DNA of 64,000 bases from Coriaria nepalensis (lineage: Eukaryota; Streptophyta; Magnoliopsida; Cucurbitales; Coriariaceae), in contig CP114492.1 of NCBI GenBank assembly GCA_027186245.1, positions 1,061,501 to 1,125,500 of the forward strand, read 5' to 3'. How positions within the stretch are numbered: the stretch's first letter is position 1; each line of letters starts with the position of its first letter. A program made the position numbers and the translations under genes. Shown here one piece after another: positions 23,304 through 35,019 of the stretch. The notes under the pieces are model-generated. The model was not told the origin of the DNA and searched no databases. It saw only the letters and a list, made by a program, of their open reading frames with translations.

Positions 23304-24167
23304 GACAATTCTTGGCTTCTGGGCTGGACATCAGAAACTCTAAATCAGAGTTAAACTTGCACGGGTATGGGAGAATGACACAGAGCTCGACATGTCAAAC
23401 AATAGAATCAATAGAGCTTCTGGACATTTGGTATACCAAAAGAGATTCTATAGGACTAAGCTTTGCATATGCCCTGGTGCTCGTATCGCTGACTCAATCC
23501 ATTATGGATGCATTCCTGGTAAAAAGAGAGAAAAAAAAAATTGCAAAGATTTCATCTTAATTAATGATTCATGTTACGGGGGATCTAATCGTTCGGATAT
23601 TTTGGGCAGTTATATTGTGGAATTGTTACGACCTTCCATTCAATGACATACTTGACTGGCGAAAATTTTCTGTGGTACTCAACGAACGTGATGTGTACAA
23701 GCTAAAGAAGATTCTCAAGGACATATCCAATGAAGAGTTTGTTAAACTCCATCAAAACTTATTACAGGTACTGAAAGAAATGTTCATTAGACTTTTCAAG
23801 TTTGAGTAGTTTAGGTTTTTAGCAGCATTCCACACCACATGGAGCAGAAATCTCCAACAGCTAAGATCAAGCCACATCAGCAACTTTTGACGATTTGAAA
23901 ACTTTTCATGCTGATACCATTTGATCTTAACAGAAGACTGTCTATGTAGAATTCTTATCCCAGAAATATCCTCATTCAGGTTTCGACTAGGAAATTATCT
24001 TAAATTGGTATATATATAAAAAAAGATTCCTTTTTGGTGAGAATTTGGGGGTTATTTGATCTCAGATTCAGAAGCATTTCCAATGGAATTCACCTCCAAT
24101 CAAACACGATGCATTTCACATGGTGATGTATGATCTATGGCTGCGACATCATGTTATCAAGTACTGA
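23304..24167 (+). pseudogene. GT47 exostosin-family glycosyltransferase, 3' remnant
   Basis: The C-terminal part of a plant exostosin-domain (GT47) glycosyltransferase, a Golgi type-II protein family making cell-wall glycans. Exons 23304-23518, 23610-23766 and 24066-24167 have good splice sites and one frame: RVWENDTELD, RASGHLVYQKRFYRTK, RIADSIHYGCIP, YDLPFNDILDWRKFSVV, then QKHFQWNSPPIKHDAFHMV to the terminal HHVIKY stop. Defects: an in-frame TAA at 23341-23343, a small in-frame deletion after CICPG where relatives have about six more residues (GGSQVNSA type), and no N-terminal exons upstream, where the microRNA locus lies instead. I read it as a truncated pseudogene. Confidence 0.82.
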
Positions 24168-24569
24168 TTTGGTATGACCTCATTGCCCTTTTTCTTTTTC
24201 ATCTTCTTGCCTTCCTCTTTTGTAAAATGTGTGGTAGTCAAAACCTGTAAATCATAGCGTATAATATATAACCCTCATTAAAGGTGATTCTTTATTTGTT
24301 CGTTAACTACTTCTGTAGTTTTTTCTCGAGGGAAATCTATACCCTTATTTTTATGTGGGATCCCACGTACACTTACGTATGTATGAGATCAACGGTCTAG
24401 ATTTTCCTCAAATGCACTTGCATATCCTAGGTGCACATGAGAGGAGTTGGATCCTTATATCAGTAATCATCGTCCGAAACCTTTAGCTTTCAATAACTGC
24501 GCTGAGAAACTATTCCGTGACATGGTGGTTGGGCGAATTATGGCAACAACGAACATGGCGTGACAAAAT

Positions 24570-25022
24570 TGAAAGTTGAAATTCTTGATCAGAGAACCCT
24601 TTTCTTCTCCAATTTTTTCCATATTTCCACCCCTTGCTTAACCTGTCCAGCTAGAGTTCTAGCTCTACGGAAGAAGTAACTAGTGTATGAGTTTATGACC
24701 ATAGAGCACCTCAGGAAACCCCTCCCGGCTTTCCTGATCATCACGATCATGATCAAACCAGCTCCATGACTGATATAAAAACATTTGGGCAGATCTCATG
24801 TTTGTCTTAACAAAATTTGACAATGATGGTCCAGCCGGTTATGAACCGAGTCATCATCAAAGGACTTTAACGGTTGCACTGCTATAGTAGCCAAGACATG
24901 TTATGAAATGGAAGGACGTTGTCTAGATTTTGTCGAGAAACAATTTGATTGTAAAACCGTATTACAAACGGGGAGTTTCTTTTGTTCTTGGAGCCATTCT
25001 TCTTTACAATAAATTTGATAAA
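24570..25022 (+). pseudogene. UGT79-like glycosyltransferase fragment
   Basis: The segment is a decayed copy of positions about 25790-26215 of the intact UGT gene next to it. Shared words include CCCTTTTCTTCTC, ATGACCATAGAGCACCTCA and a run ending AAGACATGTTATGAAATGG. Small indels and stop codons break every frame, and both ends of the gene are missing. It is a remnant of a tandem UGT duplication. Confidence 0.85.
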
Positions 25023-25436
25023 ACTTAAAGAGGGTCAAAATATAATTTTATTTTTTATTTTTTATTTGACGTGTGTGTTTGAATTATTGAGCAATATATT
25101 AAAAATACCCTATCGAAAAACTTCTCTAACCAGTAACTATTTCACATAATCATATCATAAATTATATTAAAGTTATGTATTCGTCTCTTGATTTCTATTT
25201 CTATATATCAATATCTAATTAAATATTGGGAACGTACGTCTCCTTTGAGCCCCACAAAGGGAAAGCTACTATGAAGCAAATAAATAATACCGAACTGCCA
25301 TACCCTTACTTTACGGACATGTAAGTGATACTTACTCCTTTCCCCCTTGTATATGTATAGATGATGATCTTGGCAAAAATTTACACAGAAAACGGTTAAG
25401 CCTCCCTAAGGAAGAAAGAAAAGAAAAGAAGGAAAG

Positions 25437-26828
25437 ATGGATGCTACCAATTCCACTCAAATTCATATAGTAATGTTCCCATTCTTTGCATTTGGACATA
25501 TAAATCCATTTGTTCAGCTCTCAAACAAGCTTTCCTCCCATGGCATCCGTATCTCCTTCTTATCAGCCATCGAACACGTATCCCGCATCGAATCCACTCT
25601 CATTGTTAGCCCTAACACCAAATTAGTTCCCCTTCAAATCCCACCACCTGTGTCCCACCTGGAAGAAAGGAATATGGTGCAAGCAATAGACCAAATGCAA
25701 CCTCAAATCAAAACCCTTTTAGCAGATCTCAAACCCCATTTCGTCATGTTTGATTTTGCTCAATACTGGCTCCCGAGAATTGCGTCGGAGCTCGGGATCA
25801 AAACCCTTTTCTTCTCTATTTTTACCGCTATATCCACCTCTTACTTAACATGTCCAGCTAGGGTTCTAGCTCTAAAAGAAGAAGAAGCAGGTGCTATGAC
25901 CATAGAGCACCTCAAGAAACCTCCTCCTGGCTTTCCTAATCATGATCATGATCAGACCAGCATCAACACATTTGAAGCAGAAAGTTTCATGTTTCTCTTC
26001 ACGAAATTTAATGATCATGACCCAACAGTTTACGAACGGGTCATGAACGGACTTGTCGGTTGCACTGCTATAGTAGCCAAGACATGTTATGAAATGGAAG
26101 GACATTATTTAGATTTTGTCAAGACACAATTTCATAACAAAAATGTACTGCTAACTGGTCCACTGGTCTTTGAGCCAGTGTCAGGAATTCTTCTTGACGA
26201 TAAATTCGATAAATGGTTATCTCAATTTCCCGAAAAATCAGTCATCTTTTGCTCGTTTGGAAGCGAGTCATTTCTAACCAACGTTCAAATTAATGAGATT
26301 GCACTCGGGCTAGAGCTTACAGGTCTTCCGTTTTTGCTCGTTTTAAACTTCCCGGATAGGGTAGTGGATAGTCAAGCCGAGTTGGAACGAGCCCTGCAAA
26401 AAGGGTTCATGGATAGGGTTAAGGATAGAGGGATGGCCTACACGGGTTGGGTGCAACAGCCGCTTATCTTGGCTCATCCTAGTGTTGGGTGCTATGTGTG
26501 TCATTCCGGGTTTAGCTCGATTATAGAAGCAGCGGTGAGTGATTGTCAGTTGGTGTTGGTTCCATTGAAGGGTGACCAGTTTCTGAATGCAAGACTTATT
26601 TGTGAGGATATGAAGAGTGGCGTTAAGGTAAGTAGGAGAGATGAAGATGGGTATTTTGGGAAAGAGGATGTGTATGCAGCTGTGAAGATAGTTATGTTGG
26701 ATGCAGAGTTGGAGCCGGGTAGGTCTGTAAGGGCTAATCACAGGAAGTGGAGGGAGTTTTTAATGAATAAAGAGATCCAGAACAACTTTATTTCTGATCT
26801 TGTGAAGGAATTGAAGATTATGCTTTAA
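25437..26828 (+). CDS. UDP-glycosyltransferase, UGT79-like (group A)
   Basis: A single-exon, 463-residue family-1 glycosyltransferase. The N-terminal FPFFAFGHINPFVQLS carries the catalytic His. The C-terminal PSPG sugar-donor box starts at GWVQQPLILAHPSVG and ends GDQFLNAR. It has the UGT79-type variant CHSGFSS in place of the common HCGWNS, and ends in Gln-equivalent-free GDQ as in its family. UGT79 enzymes typically transfer a second sugar (rhamnose, xylose or glucose) to a flavonoid or anthocyanin glycoside. The specific donor and acceptor cannot be read here. It is open over its full length, has a purine-rich leader just before the ATG, and converges with the UGT91-like gene 485 bp away. 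Confidence 0.93.
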   Translation: MDATNSTQIHIVMFPFFAFGHINPFVQLSNKLSSHGIRISFLSAIEHVSRIESTLIVSPNTKLVPLQIPPPVSHLEERNMVQAIDQMQPQIKTLLADLKPHFVMFDFAQYWLPRIASELGIKTLFFSIFTAISTSYLTCPARVLALKEEEAGAMTIEHLKKPPPGFPNHDHDQTSINTFEAESFMFLFTKFNDHDPTVYERVMNGLVGCTAIVAKTCYEMEGHYLDFVKTQFHNKNVLLTGPLVFEPVSGILLDDKFDKWLSQFPEKSVIFCSFGSESFLTNVQINEIALGLELTGLPFLLVLNFPDRVVDSQAELERALQKGFMDRVKDRGMAYTGWVQQPLILAHPSVGCYVCHSGFSSIIEAAVSDCQLVLVPLKGDQFLNARLICEDMKSGVKVSRRDEDGYFGKEDVYAAVKIVMLDAELEPGRSVRANHRKWREFLMNKEIQNNFISDLVKELKIML

Positions 26829-27313
26829 TCATGGTCGTGTTTGAATATTCCATGGTTCTCTACTAAAATAAAAGATGAATGCAGTTTAATCTGTGCTTTA
26901 GTTCGAATTTATATTGTATGATTGTCACTAAGTTGGTTTTCTAGATCTATGTATGACATTATGCCTGTGCTTTTTTCCTATTAATAAAACCGGTCAATCA
27001 GTAGAGTTATTTGCTAAATGATGATTTTGGGTGGATCCCTATGTACAATAGATTATCATATTTTCTCTTACACTTGAATCTGATACCTACTAGATTCTAA
27101 ATGATAGTGTTATCAACTTATTACTGAACTACAATCTCGAATTCAAATTTGCAATTATGTATTTTAGTGAAAACATTCTATTTAGGTAAGAACTAAATTT
27201 GACATCTTCTAACAGAGAATTCATGATTATTGAAAAACTAGGTTCATACTTAATTAGGCAAATCTAAACATCCCATTCATGCATGCCTCATGTAATTATC
27301 CAACCCTAGCTTA

Positions 27314-28711
27314 TCATGCAACTCTTTTATGAGACATCAAGTATTCAAGAAAATCATCAAGGTACCTCTCTTGTCTCTCCCTACCTCCAAACAATCTCTT
27401 CGTCTCCTTCACCTTCTCCCTATAAATCTTTCCACGTTCCTCTACAACCACCAGTCTCACTGACTTGGCCACCAAGTTCCTCGTAAACGACCCGTCTATC
27501 TCGTCCCTCGGTATCGAATATCCGATCTTCTTCTCCTCCAAAAGCCTAGCATTAAGCCCTTGGTCTGCCAAAAAAGTTAATAATATCAATGGCCTCTCAA
27601 AGTGAACTGCCTCCACCACAGAGGTCCACCCAGAGTGAGTCAAGAACCCGCCGATCGAGTCATGGCCTAAAATCTTGAGTTGAGGTGCCCAACTGGTGCA
27701 CACCAACCCGCGCCCTTCGGTTCGATCCTCGAACCCGTCCGGCAACCGGATTATGTCTGTGTCATACTGTCCAAGACGAGTCCTTAGAACCCAGAAGAAT
27801 GGTAAATTCGACATTTCCAACCCGAGAGCAATCTCGTTGAGTTCGTCTTGACTCGGTTTCGCCTCGCTTCCGAACGCCACGTAGACCACGGACCCTTTGA
27901 CTTGTTTGTCGAGCCATAGTTTCATTGACTTCCAAGCCTCGTTTTCGTCCCCGGTGTCTGGATTAGTCAACGGGATGAGTTGACCGACAGGAATTACAGG
28001 TTTCCTGTGGAGACTTTCTACGAGTTGTAAGTACTCGGGTTCAAACTCGACGCAACTTCTTATAATAATTACATCGCTTGTTTTCACCAACTCGACGTAT
28101 CGAACGAAATCCGACATGTTGGTTTCGTCTCCAGATACGCCTTGAAAGATCTTCAGAACCTCGTACAGTCGATACGCTACTGGGGAAGGAAATGGAACCC
28201 AATTGGGTTGGACCGTATAATCTTCTGGGTTTCTACGATAATCTGGGCACAACGACTGCCCAATAAAGCTTAAAGCCGCCGCTATGTATATACTGAAAAA
28301 GCCATGACGTATGCGGAGTTTAGTAGCCAAAGGGGGTAGCCAGAACGGTACGAAATCGTAGAACAACCAATCGGGCTGAGAAGCTTGGAGAAACTGGACC
28401 AGAGAAGGTTCGAGCCCGTCATAGGCCTTTTTGAGAAGGGGCACTTTGTCGAAAGGCAAATCGGTGGTGGCTTCGGCACTGTCCGGGAGGTTGCGGTCGA
28501 GGCGGGGCAATGGGAGCTTGACGAAGGTGATCAGAGAAGTAATGTCTTGAGGTGGTTTAGGGAGACGATCGATGTTTCTTGGTGTGGAAATGAATGAGAT
28601 TTTGTGACCCTTCTGAGCAATGAGCTTGGAAAGCTCTAGGTATGGTATCATGTGACCAAAGGCTAGCCATGGGAACATAGCAATGTGAAGCTTTTGATCA
28701 GGACTGGCCAT
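27314..28711 (-). CDS. UDP-glycosyltransferase, UGT91-like (group A)
   Basis: A single-exon, 465-residue family-1 glycosyltransferase. The N-terminus MFPWLAFGHMIPYLELSKL has the catalytic His. WLFYDFVPFWLPP is typical of UGT91. The PSPG box runs from SWAPQLKILGHDSIGGF through THSGWTSVVEA to DQGLNARLL. UGT91 members (for example soyasaponin and steviol-glycoside enzymes) add a sugar to an existing sugar on flavonoids, saponins or diterpenes; the exact substrate is unknown. The start at 28711 (MASPDQKLHIAMFPW) fits family length. It is convergent with the UGT79-like gene, and both belong to the same sugar-on-sugar clade. Confidence 0.93.
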   Translation of the reverse strand: MASPDQKLHIAMFPWLAFGHMIPYLELSKLIAQKGHKISFISTPRNIDRLPKPPQDITSLITFVKLPLPRLDRNLPDSAEATTDLPFDKVPLLKKAYDGLEPSLVQFLQASQPDWLFYDFVPFWLPPLATKLRIRHGFFSIYIAAALSFIGQSLCPDYRRNPEDYTVQPNWVPFPSPVAYRLYEVLKIFQGVSGDETNMSDFVRYVELVKTSDVIIIRSCVEFEPEYLQLVESLHRKPVIPVGQLIPLTNPDTGDENEAWKSMKLWLDKQVKGSVVYVAFGSEAKPSQDELNEIALGLEMSNLPFFWVLRTRLGQYDTDIIRLPDGFEDRTEGRGLVCTSWAPQLKILGHDSIGGFLTHSGWTSVVEAVHFERPLILLTFLADQGLNARLLEEKKIGYSIPRDEIDGSFTRNLVAKSVRLVVVEERGKIYREKVKETKRLFGGRERQERYLDDFLEYLMSHKRVA

Positions 28712-30434
28712 GGAGGAGATTGGCTATAATTGTAGGTGTTGTATATCTTTAGCCTCTGTTTTTATAACTCAGATCAATCAATTAATACTTGAGTAGTGCA
28801 GCAGCCTTTTGCACAGCTTCACTGCAACAGCACATGTTCTTCTGACATGCTGACAGACGAATCCAGTGGTCGATATGGGCAATATTGAATGCTTTCTTAA
28901 ATTTGCTACCTAATACTCCAAAGTGTGTATGTCACAATCTTGTAGTCTCTTAGTGAATATTATAGCTTTGACACTGTTAAAATTTTTGTTTCTTATATCA
29001 TTTAATAAAATTATATTTGTATAGCACAATTTTATGAAGGAACTGATCTGTATCCAGAAAGTGGACTACTATTAGTTGTATTTGTTTAGTACTTCAGAAA
29101 ATGGGTCGCATAATGGTGCGATTGGGATAAAGTTGGATATGCCTTATAATAGAGTTAACTAAGTGGGCTGAGGGTATCACTAGTGTTATTATGTATGTAA
29201 ATAGATAGTAGTGTGGACCAAAACCCAATAGGGCCGTGATGGGATGGTAAAGGAGGGTTTCAGGGAGTTCTCATTAATAAGCTAAGTCGGACCAAGATTG
29301 CTCAAATGGGGCCACTTATCTAGTCCAAAGAGCAATGGCCCAATATTTAGATCTATGTTTGAGAGTGAAGAGCTTGGGAGGTTGATGATGGAGACTTACA
29401 CATGAACATTTTCAAAACCCTAAGAAACATACAAAACCCCATAAGTTTAGTCCAATACATTAAGAAATTTATACATTTTATGTCATTTTTATTTTGTGCC
29501 AAAACTCTTACTATTATTATTATTATAATTATTATATATATGTATAAGTATTATTATTTTTATATGCAAAAATATTTAGGATAGTTATACTAAATACTGT
29601 ATCAACGTTCAAAATGTCATGAAAACTACATCCAAAAGATGTATCAGGTGGAACCGTGGAACACACTGATCTACAAAGCTCCCCTTTAGGGACAACATAC
29701 ATCAACGAACCCACATAGTTATCATCATCTCCACTTACCTATTCCAACTCTCTCTCTCTTTCTCTGTCTCATTCACAATCTCAGTTGGTGCCCTACTTTG
29801 ACCTTTCATATCGCCCATCTCTTTCGCCTCTAACTAGTAATATGATTTGATCATAGAGAATTCAGTTAAACGCACTTCTCTAACTGATGTAACGTTGCAG
29901 GACTTCACTTGGTGAGGCTGGTGGCTTTTTTTTTTTTTGGGATTTTCTAAGTTGTTTGTTCGTATTCTAATAATTGATATTTGATTGTATAACCCATAAC
30001 GGGTTTAGTTCACCCACTTAACCCATTTCATTAATTTTTCACTTCTTTTTATTTGCTTACTGATTTGATCACTGATCATGTTGTCGTACGTGAGATCATC
30101 ATAACTTACCATCCTGTTTCCTTTTTCACGTCGTGAACTAGTAAGTGACATCTCTAGTTTCAGTTAAAGTTGATACTTAAACTTAGATTTTTTCTTTTTT
30201 TTTAAGTAAATTTGATTTATCATAATTTAGTATGAAAACCCATAATATTACGTAAAATTAATATTTATGATTAAAATTATTTAATTTATGATAAATTATA
30301 TTTATTTAAGAAATTATCTAATTATAAGAATGTATTTACTCTAAAATTTATAATTATTTATATCTTATCACCTAAATCATATATGTGATTTACATGCCCC
30401 CTAATAATATTTCATTATCATAAGTAGATGGGTC

Positions 30435-30496
<62 letters not shown>

Positions 30497-31665
30497 GTAA
30501 GCATGGGTGGTCATAAGTTAGAGATCCCACATCCATGTTCAATATAATTCGATTGTCTTGCATGAATAGTTGAATCATGACTATGTACAAATTCTAGGTA
30601 GCAATCAATTATTATGATCACCACGCTAAGTTGCTACTGTGGCTTACATCAATGACATATATATAGTAACACTAACATATGTAATAAAAACTATATCATG
30701 CTTCGTAATCTAATCATACGTTGTTTTCTTAATAAGTATCCCGTATCATCAATCTTTGTATTCAAAGACACCTAAATCGTCTTTTACTTAATTAAATTAA
30801 AAATAAATAAAATATTAATATTAATATCGAATACAGAAGAAAACAAATAACCGTTCCCGGCGTTCCCGCGCTTGGTATCGTTATACGTAATACGTACGCA
30901 TCTGGTAGCCGTAGGACAATTATCACTTGTCATATAAGAAGTCGTTAAATTAATGGGCCGATATTACCCTTACTAACTCTTCGTTTTTACATTATTAGGT
31001 TGTGTCCTACTCCTTGTCCTCTAACCGCTTGTTACGGCAAAAATTACGACAATTATATTTATTATTAACATATTAAATTTTAATATATTTTAAATTAAAT
31101 TAAATGGATTAGAAATTATTTATAATATCAATTTAATTGATATTATTAATAAATTATAATATAAATAATTATTAATTTTTCTTAATTTATTTAAAATTAT
31201 TTAAAATTTAATCTTCTTCTTTCTTAATAAAATGACTTTTTAATTAATTTATAAATTAAAAGATATAAATTTATATAAAATTTATATATTTTCAAAACTT
31301 ATATATAAATTAAGATTAAGATAAGATCATAGCTGAGGTCGTGAGGAGATTAAGATTATATCAGGATAAAAATCTTAAGATAAAATTTAAAATATAATAT
31401 AATAATAAATAAATACTAACTTCCAACTCCCAAAATCTCCCTCCTCTCTTTCTCCCTCTCTCTCTCATGTATCCTCTCTGCCTCTGTGTTTTTCCATAAT
31501 TGGGTTCATTTCCTCTGTTCTGCCTCCTATTTTCATGGAGGTTGTTTTTCTCTCTGTCTAATTAATTCCCTTGAACATGTTCCTCTTCTGACTTTTGGCA
31601 GGCGGCCCTTTCTGGGTTAAACCTCTTTTCCTTCCAACCCAGAAAGCTCCTTTCTCTTCTTAGCC
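28712..31665. other. Intergenic, AT-rich; divergent promoters
   Basis: This holds the upstream region of the UGT91-like gene (left) and of the kinase gene (right). The right end has a CT-rich leader, 31435-31480, typical of plant 5' regions. A long (TTA)n microsatellite lies at 30435-30490. No coding sequence was recognised, and the 60-codon frames near 29400-29710 look accidental. Confidence 0.5.
30435..30490. repeat. (TTA)n microsatellite
   Basis: About 19 uninterrupted TTA units, followed by TATATATG. Likely polymorphic. Confidence 0.97.
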
Positions 31666-34317
31666 ATGCCTCAACAAGGTAACATCAATCTTAACTCTTC
31701 AAACCTCACAACTTTTCATTATGAGTTGAAATCTTTTTCTTTTATAATTAATATTCTGATTGGCTACAATTAATTTTCATGGACTGATTACAGCAACAGC
31801 AGACGACGAGACAGGAGGAGGAGGAGGACGGACAAAGGAAATGAAATCGGACATGGAATCCAAGAGTAGCATTGTGAAGGTAGAATTTTTAGAAGACGAG
31901 TCGTCTCCGAGAGGGGTGCTAGAAATCCCGGGTTCTTCATCGGGAACCGATTCGGACCAAAGCTCGCGTAGTCGGAGCAGCAGTGGAGGCAGCCCATCTT
32001 CTTCGAGCTTTGATCGCACGCCGGCCGATAGTACGAGTTGTAATAGTGGCTCTAGGCTTCCGTGGAGGGCAGTGGTCGATAACTTGAAGAAGAAGGGACG
32101 GAGGGGATTCACTACGATCCCATTGTTAGCGGCGAGCTATGAGAATTCGAGGAAGAACTTGAAGAATCTGACAAGGATTCGGAGCGCAGAGGAAAGAACG
32201 GGAAATGTGAAGTGTGATGACCGTTTAGAGATTCCGTTTAGTAAGCCTTCTTGGAGGAATTTTGACCTGGCTGAACTTCAATATGCTACGGATGACTTCA
32301 ATCCAGGTGAGCCTATTGACTAAAACCCCTGTTTTCTCTTACAATATATACCCTGTGTTATGCGTATGAACAAAACCCCGGTTTTCTCCTACAATTTCTG
32401 CCCTGTTTTATGCAACTACTGCTCTGTTTTGGTCTCATATATTTCACGTTTAGCTCATGTAAACTATTTGGTTTCATGATTCTATTCCACGTCAGTGAAA
32501 GTGGGAATGGGACCAAACTGAAAATTTGTTCATTGGAATTTGAGCCTTTAAAAAAAAAAACATTTTCTTGGTTTTTTAATAATGTTTTTGGTCGAACCAT
32601 TGTTACGTAGAGGGGATCACGATTCGCCTGTTCCAGCCCAAAACCCTATGCTAGCTTGCCGGTTTCCCTTTTTCTTTCTTTTATTGTTGGGACAGAATCT
32701 TGACTGTAGGAATAGGAATGGTTGCTTGTCGACAAATGACATATTGTCTTTATTGCCTTCTCCAAGATATTCCCCTATTTTTTGGGCAGCTTTCTTTGAA
32801 TATACTAAATCCATCCATTAGCCTTACTTTATGCTTTAGGTCAATAATATGTGCTTAACTTGAAGAATTTTGTCAAACATGGTTTGACCTGTTGTTGATT
32901 GAATCTTTTTGTTGATTTTATTACATGGGTAGTGTTCTTTTTTTTTTTTTTGTCCAATTAAGGGTTATGATTGTAATTATGCCATGAAATTGTTTGATTA
33001 GAGAACTTGGTGGGGAAAGGAGGTGAGGCAGAAGTATACAAGGGCCGCTTATCTGATGGCAAACTTGTAGCAGTGAAGAGGCTTATGAAGAATGAAAAGG
33101 AAGAAGAGCAAAGAGTTGGAGATTTCTTGTCTGAGCTCGGGATCATCGCTCACATCAACCACCCGAACTCTGTCAAGTTGCTCGGGTTTGGAATTTCAAG
33201 CAGTTTTCACCTTGTCCTCGAGTTCTCTTCCCATGGAAGCCTTGCTTCATTGCTATTTGGTGCCACTTCGCATTCCAAGATTCTTTTCTTCTTTTTTATT
33301 TTTTAAGTACATAGTTGATACAAACTTCATGATCACGAAAAAAATGGATGATTTTCCCGCCATTTTTTCATATATAGGCACATCGGATTGTCTCGAATGG
33401 AAGATAAGATTCAAGGTGGCTCAAGGTGTAGCGGAAGGACTGCGGTATCTACATCATGAATGCCATAGGCGAATTATCCACAGAGACATTAAGGCCTCAA
33501 ACATATTACTCACTGATGACTATGAAGCTCAGGTAAATATTTTTCTCTTCACATTATTTTCGAGTCGAAAATTTACAAACCAATCATCACCTGTTCTTCA
33601 GATATCAGACTACGGGCTTGCAAAATGGCTCCCGGATAAATGGGTCCACCATGTTGTTTTCCCCATTGAAGGCACATTCGGGTTAGTGATTTGTTCGTTG
33701 CAATTGCTTGTGTTTTTTCGATTTGTATAACTATAACTTACCGAATTATGCTCACTATTATTGTGATTTAGATATTTGGCTCCAGAGTACTTCATGCACG
33801 GAATAATCAATGAAAAGACCGATGTTTTCGCTTATGGTGTTCTGTTACTCGAGCTTATAACGGGTCGTCGTGCAGTGGATTGGAGCCAACAAAGCCTTGT
33901 GATTTGGGTACAATTCCAAAACCCTAAGATAATGCTTTAATTAGTACTACATTAATGTTGTTTGTATATCTTACAATATCAACTTTTTTTATCTTGTCTG
34001 TATAGGCAAAGCCGCTCCTCGAAAGCAACAATGTTAAGGAGTTAGTAGATCCTAGGCTCGGAGATACTTACGATCCTTCCGAAATGAAGCATGCCATGTC
34101 AGCAGCCTTGATGTGCGTTCACCATTCAGCCTCCATGCGGCCGTATATGACTCGAGTAGGGCAAGTACTAAAGGGTGAAGACAATCAACAGGATCAGTTG
34201 AAACAATCGTCAATGAAGGAAGTATCCCACCTTTTGGAAACTTGTGACTTAGAAGACTATACATGTTCTAGCTACCTTAGCGATCTTAACCGCCATAGGG
34301 AACTTCTAATGGAGTGA
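31666..34317 (+). CDS. Receptor-like cytoplasmic kinase, class VI
   Basis: A cytosolic Ser/Thr protein kinase without signal peptide or membrane segment, of the RLCK class VI type (relatives bind ROP GTPases). Exons 31666-31678, 31794-32306, 33002-33259, 33378-33532, 33602-33681, 33772-33907 and 34006-34317 join in frame. The first is only 13 nt (MPQQ plus one base). The N-terminus is acidic and Ser-rich (about residues 1-110). Then comes a basic link and [16 protein letters not shown], followed by the kinase domain: glycine loop [12 protein letters not shown], catalytic Lys in [29 protein letters not shown] (Tyr instead of the usual Phe), GTFGYLAPEYF and [17 protein letters not shown]. It ends in a family-typical tail ([14 protein letters not shown]). 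All key catalytic residues are present. Confidence 0.9.
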
Positions 34318-35019
34318 GTTACATCTCGAGTTACAAGTATCAGGTGTTTGCTTTCATTTTCATTTTTCAGTTCTGCTTCTTCTGCTTCCTTTACTGCTGT
34401 TGCTGCGAATTTTATCTTTTCGTGTGGACATTTCAAGATGGTTTGGCCCTGCTTATGTATTACTACGAATAATAGCCACTTTTTTGTTTGTCCTAGAGAG
34501 TGTACAAGAACAATGGGGCCTCATTATCACGGTGTATTGTCAAGAAAACTGGTTTCTTTTTCAACAGATGTAAAAAGTTTGCAAGGTTTCATACTTTAAC
34601 ATTACCGAGAAATGTTCTCTCACTCGCGTAAACAAGATTACCCCGCGCTTAAAAAACCGAAGATTTGATATATGAAGGCTTTTTCAATCTCCTATATTAT
34701 CTGAATATTTCCTCAACTGATGCTTCTTTTTCCGCCTGCTTCTGTGAGTAAAGCCTCGAGTCGACAGCTTTCCACAGTATCACTCGCCCGGTTGAGTATG
34801 TCAACTGCTGCCAGTCCTTGATAGTTTCAAGAATTAATTTTCATTCCTGTTCTTTTAGCCAAATACTCAGCTATTGGCATAAGTTCAGATAGACGTTAAG
34901 ATTTAGTAGTAAGCTTTAGGCCTTGACATTCAATCAATGAACCAAATGAAAATTTTAGAGATTTTACATTTTATACCTGATAGTGCCCTCCGGAAACGGC
35001 AAGATGTAAGATGGAGTTG
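34318..35019. other. Intergenic: kinase 3' region
   Basis: The kinase 3' untranslated region, then unremarkable AT-rich DNA up to the end of the antisense ankyrin remnant. Nothing else was recognised. Confidence 0.4.

Noticed and set aside
26343..26741. 132-codon minus-strand frame
   Set aside because: Antisense shadow of the UGT79-like coding region.
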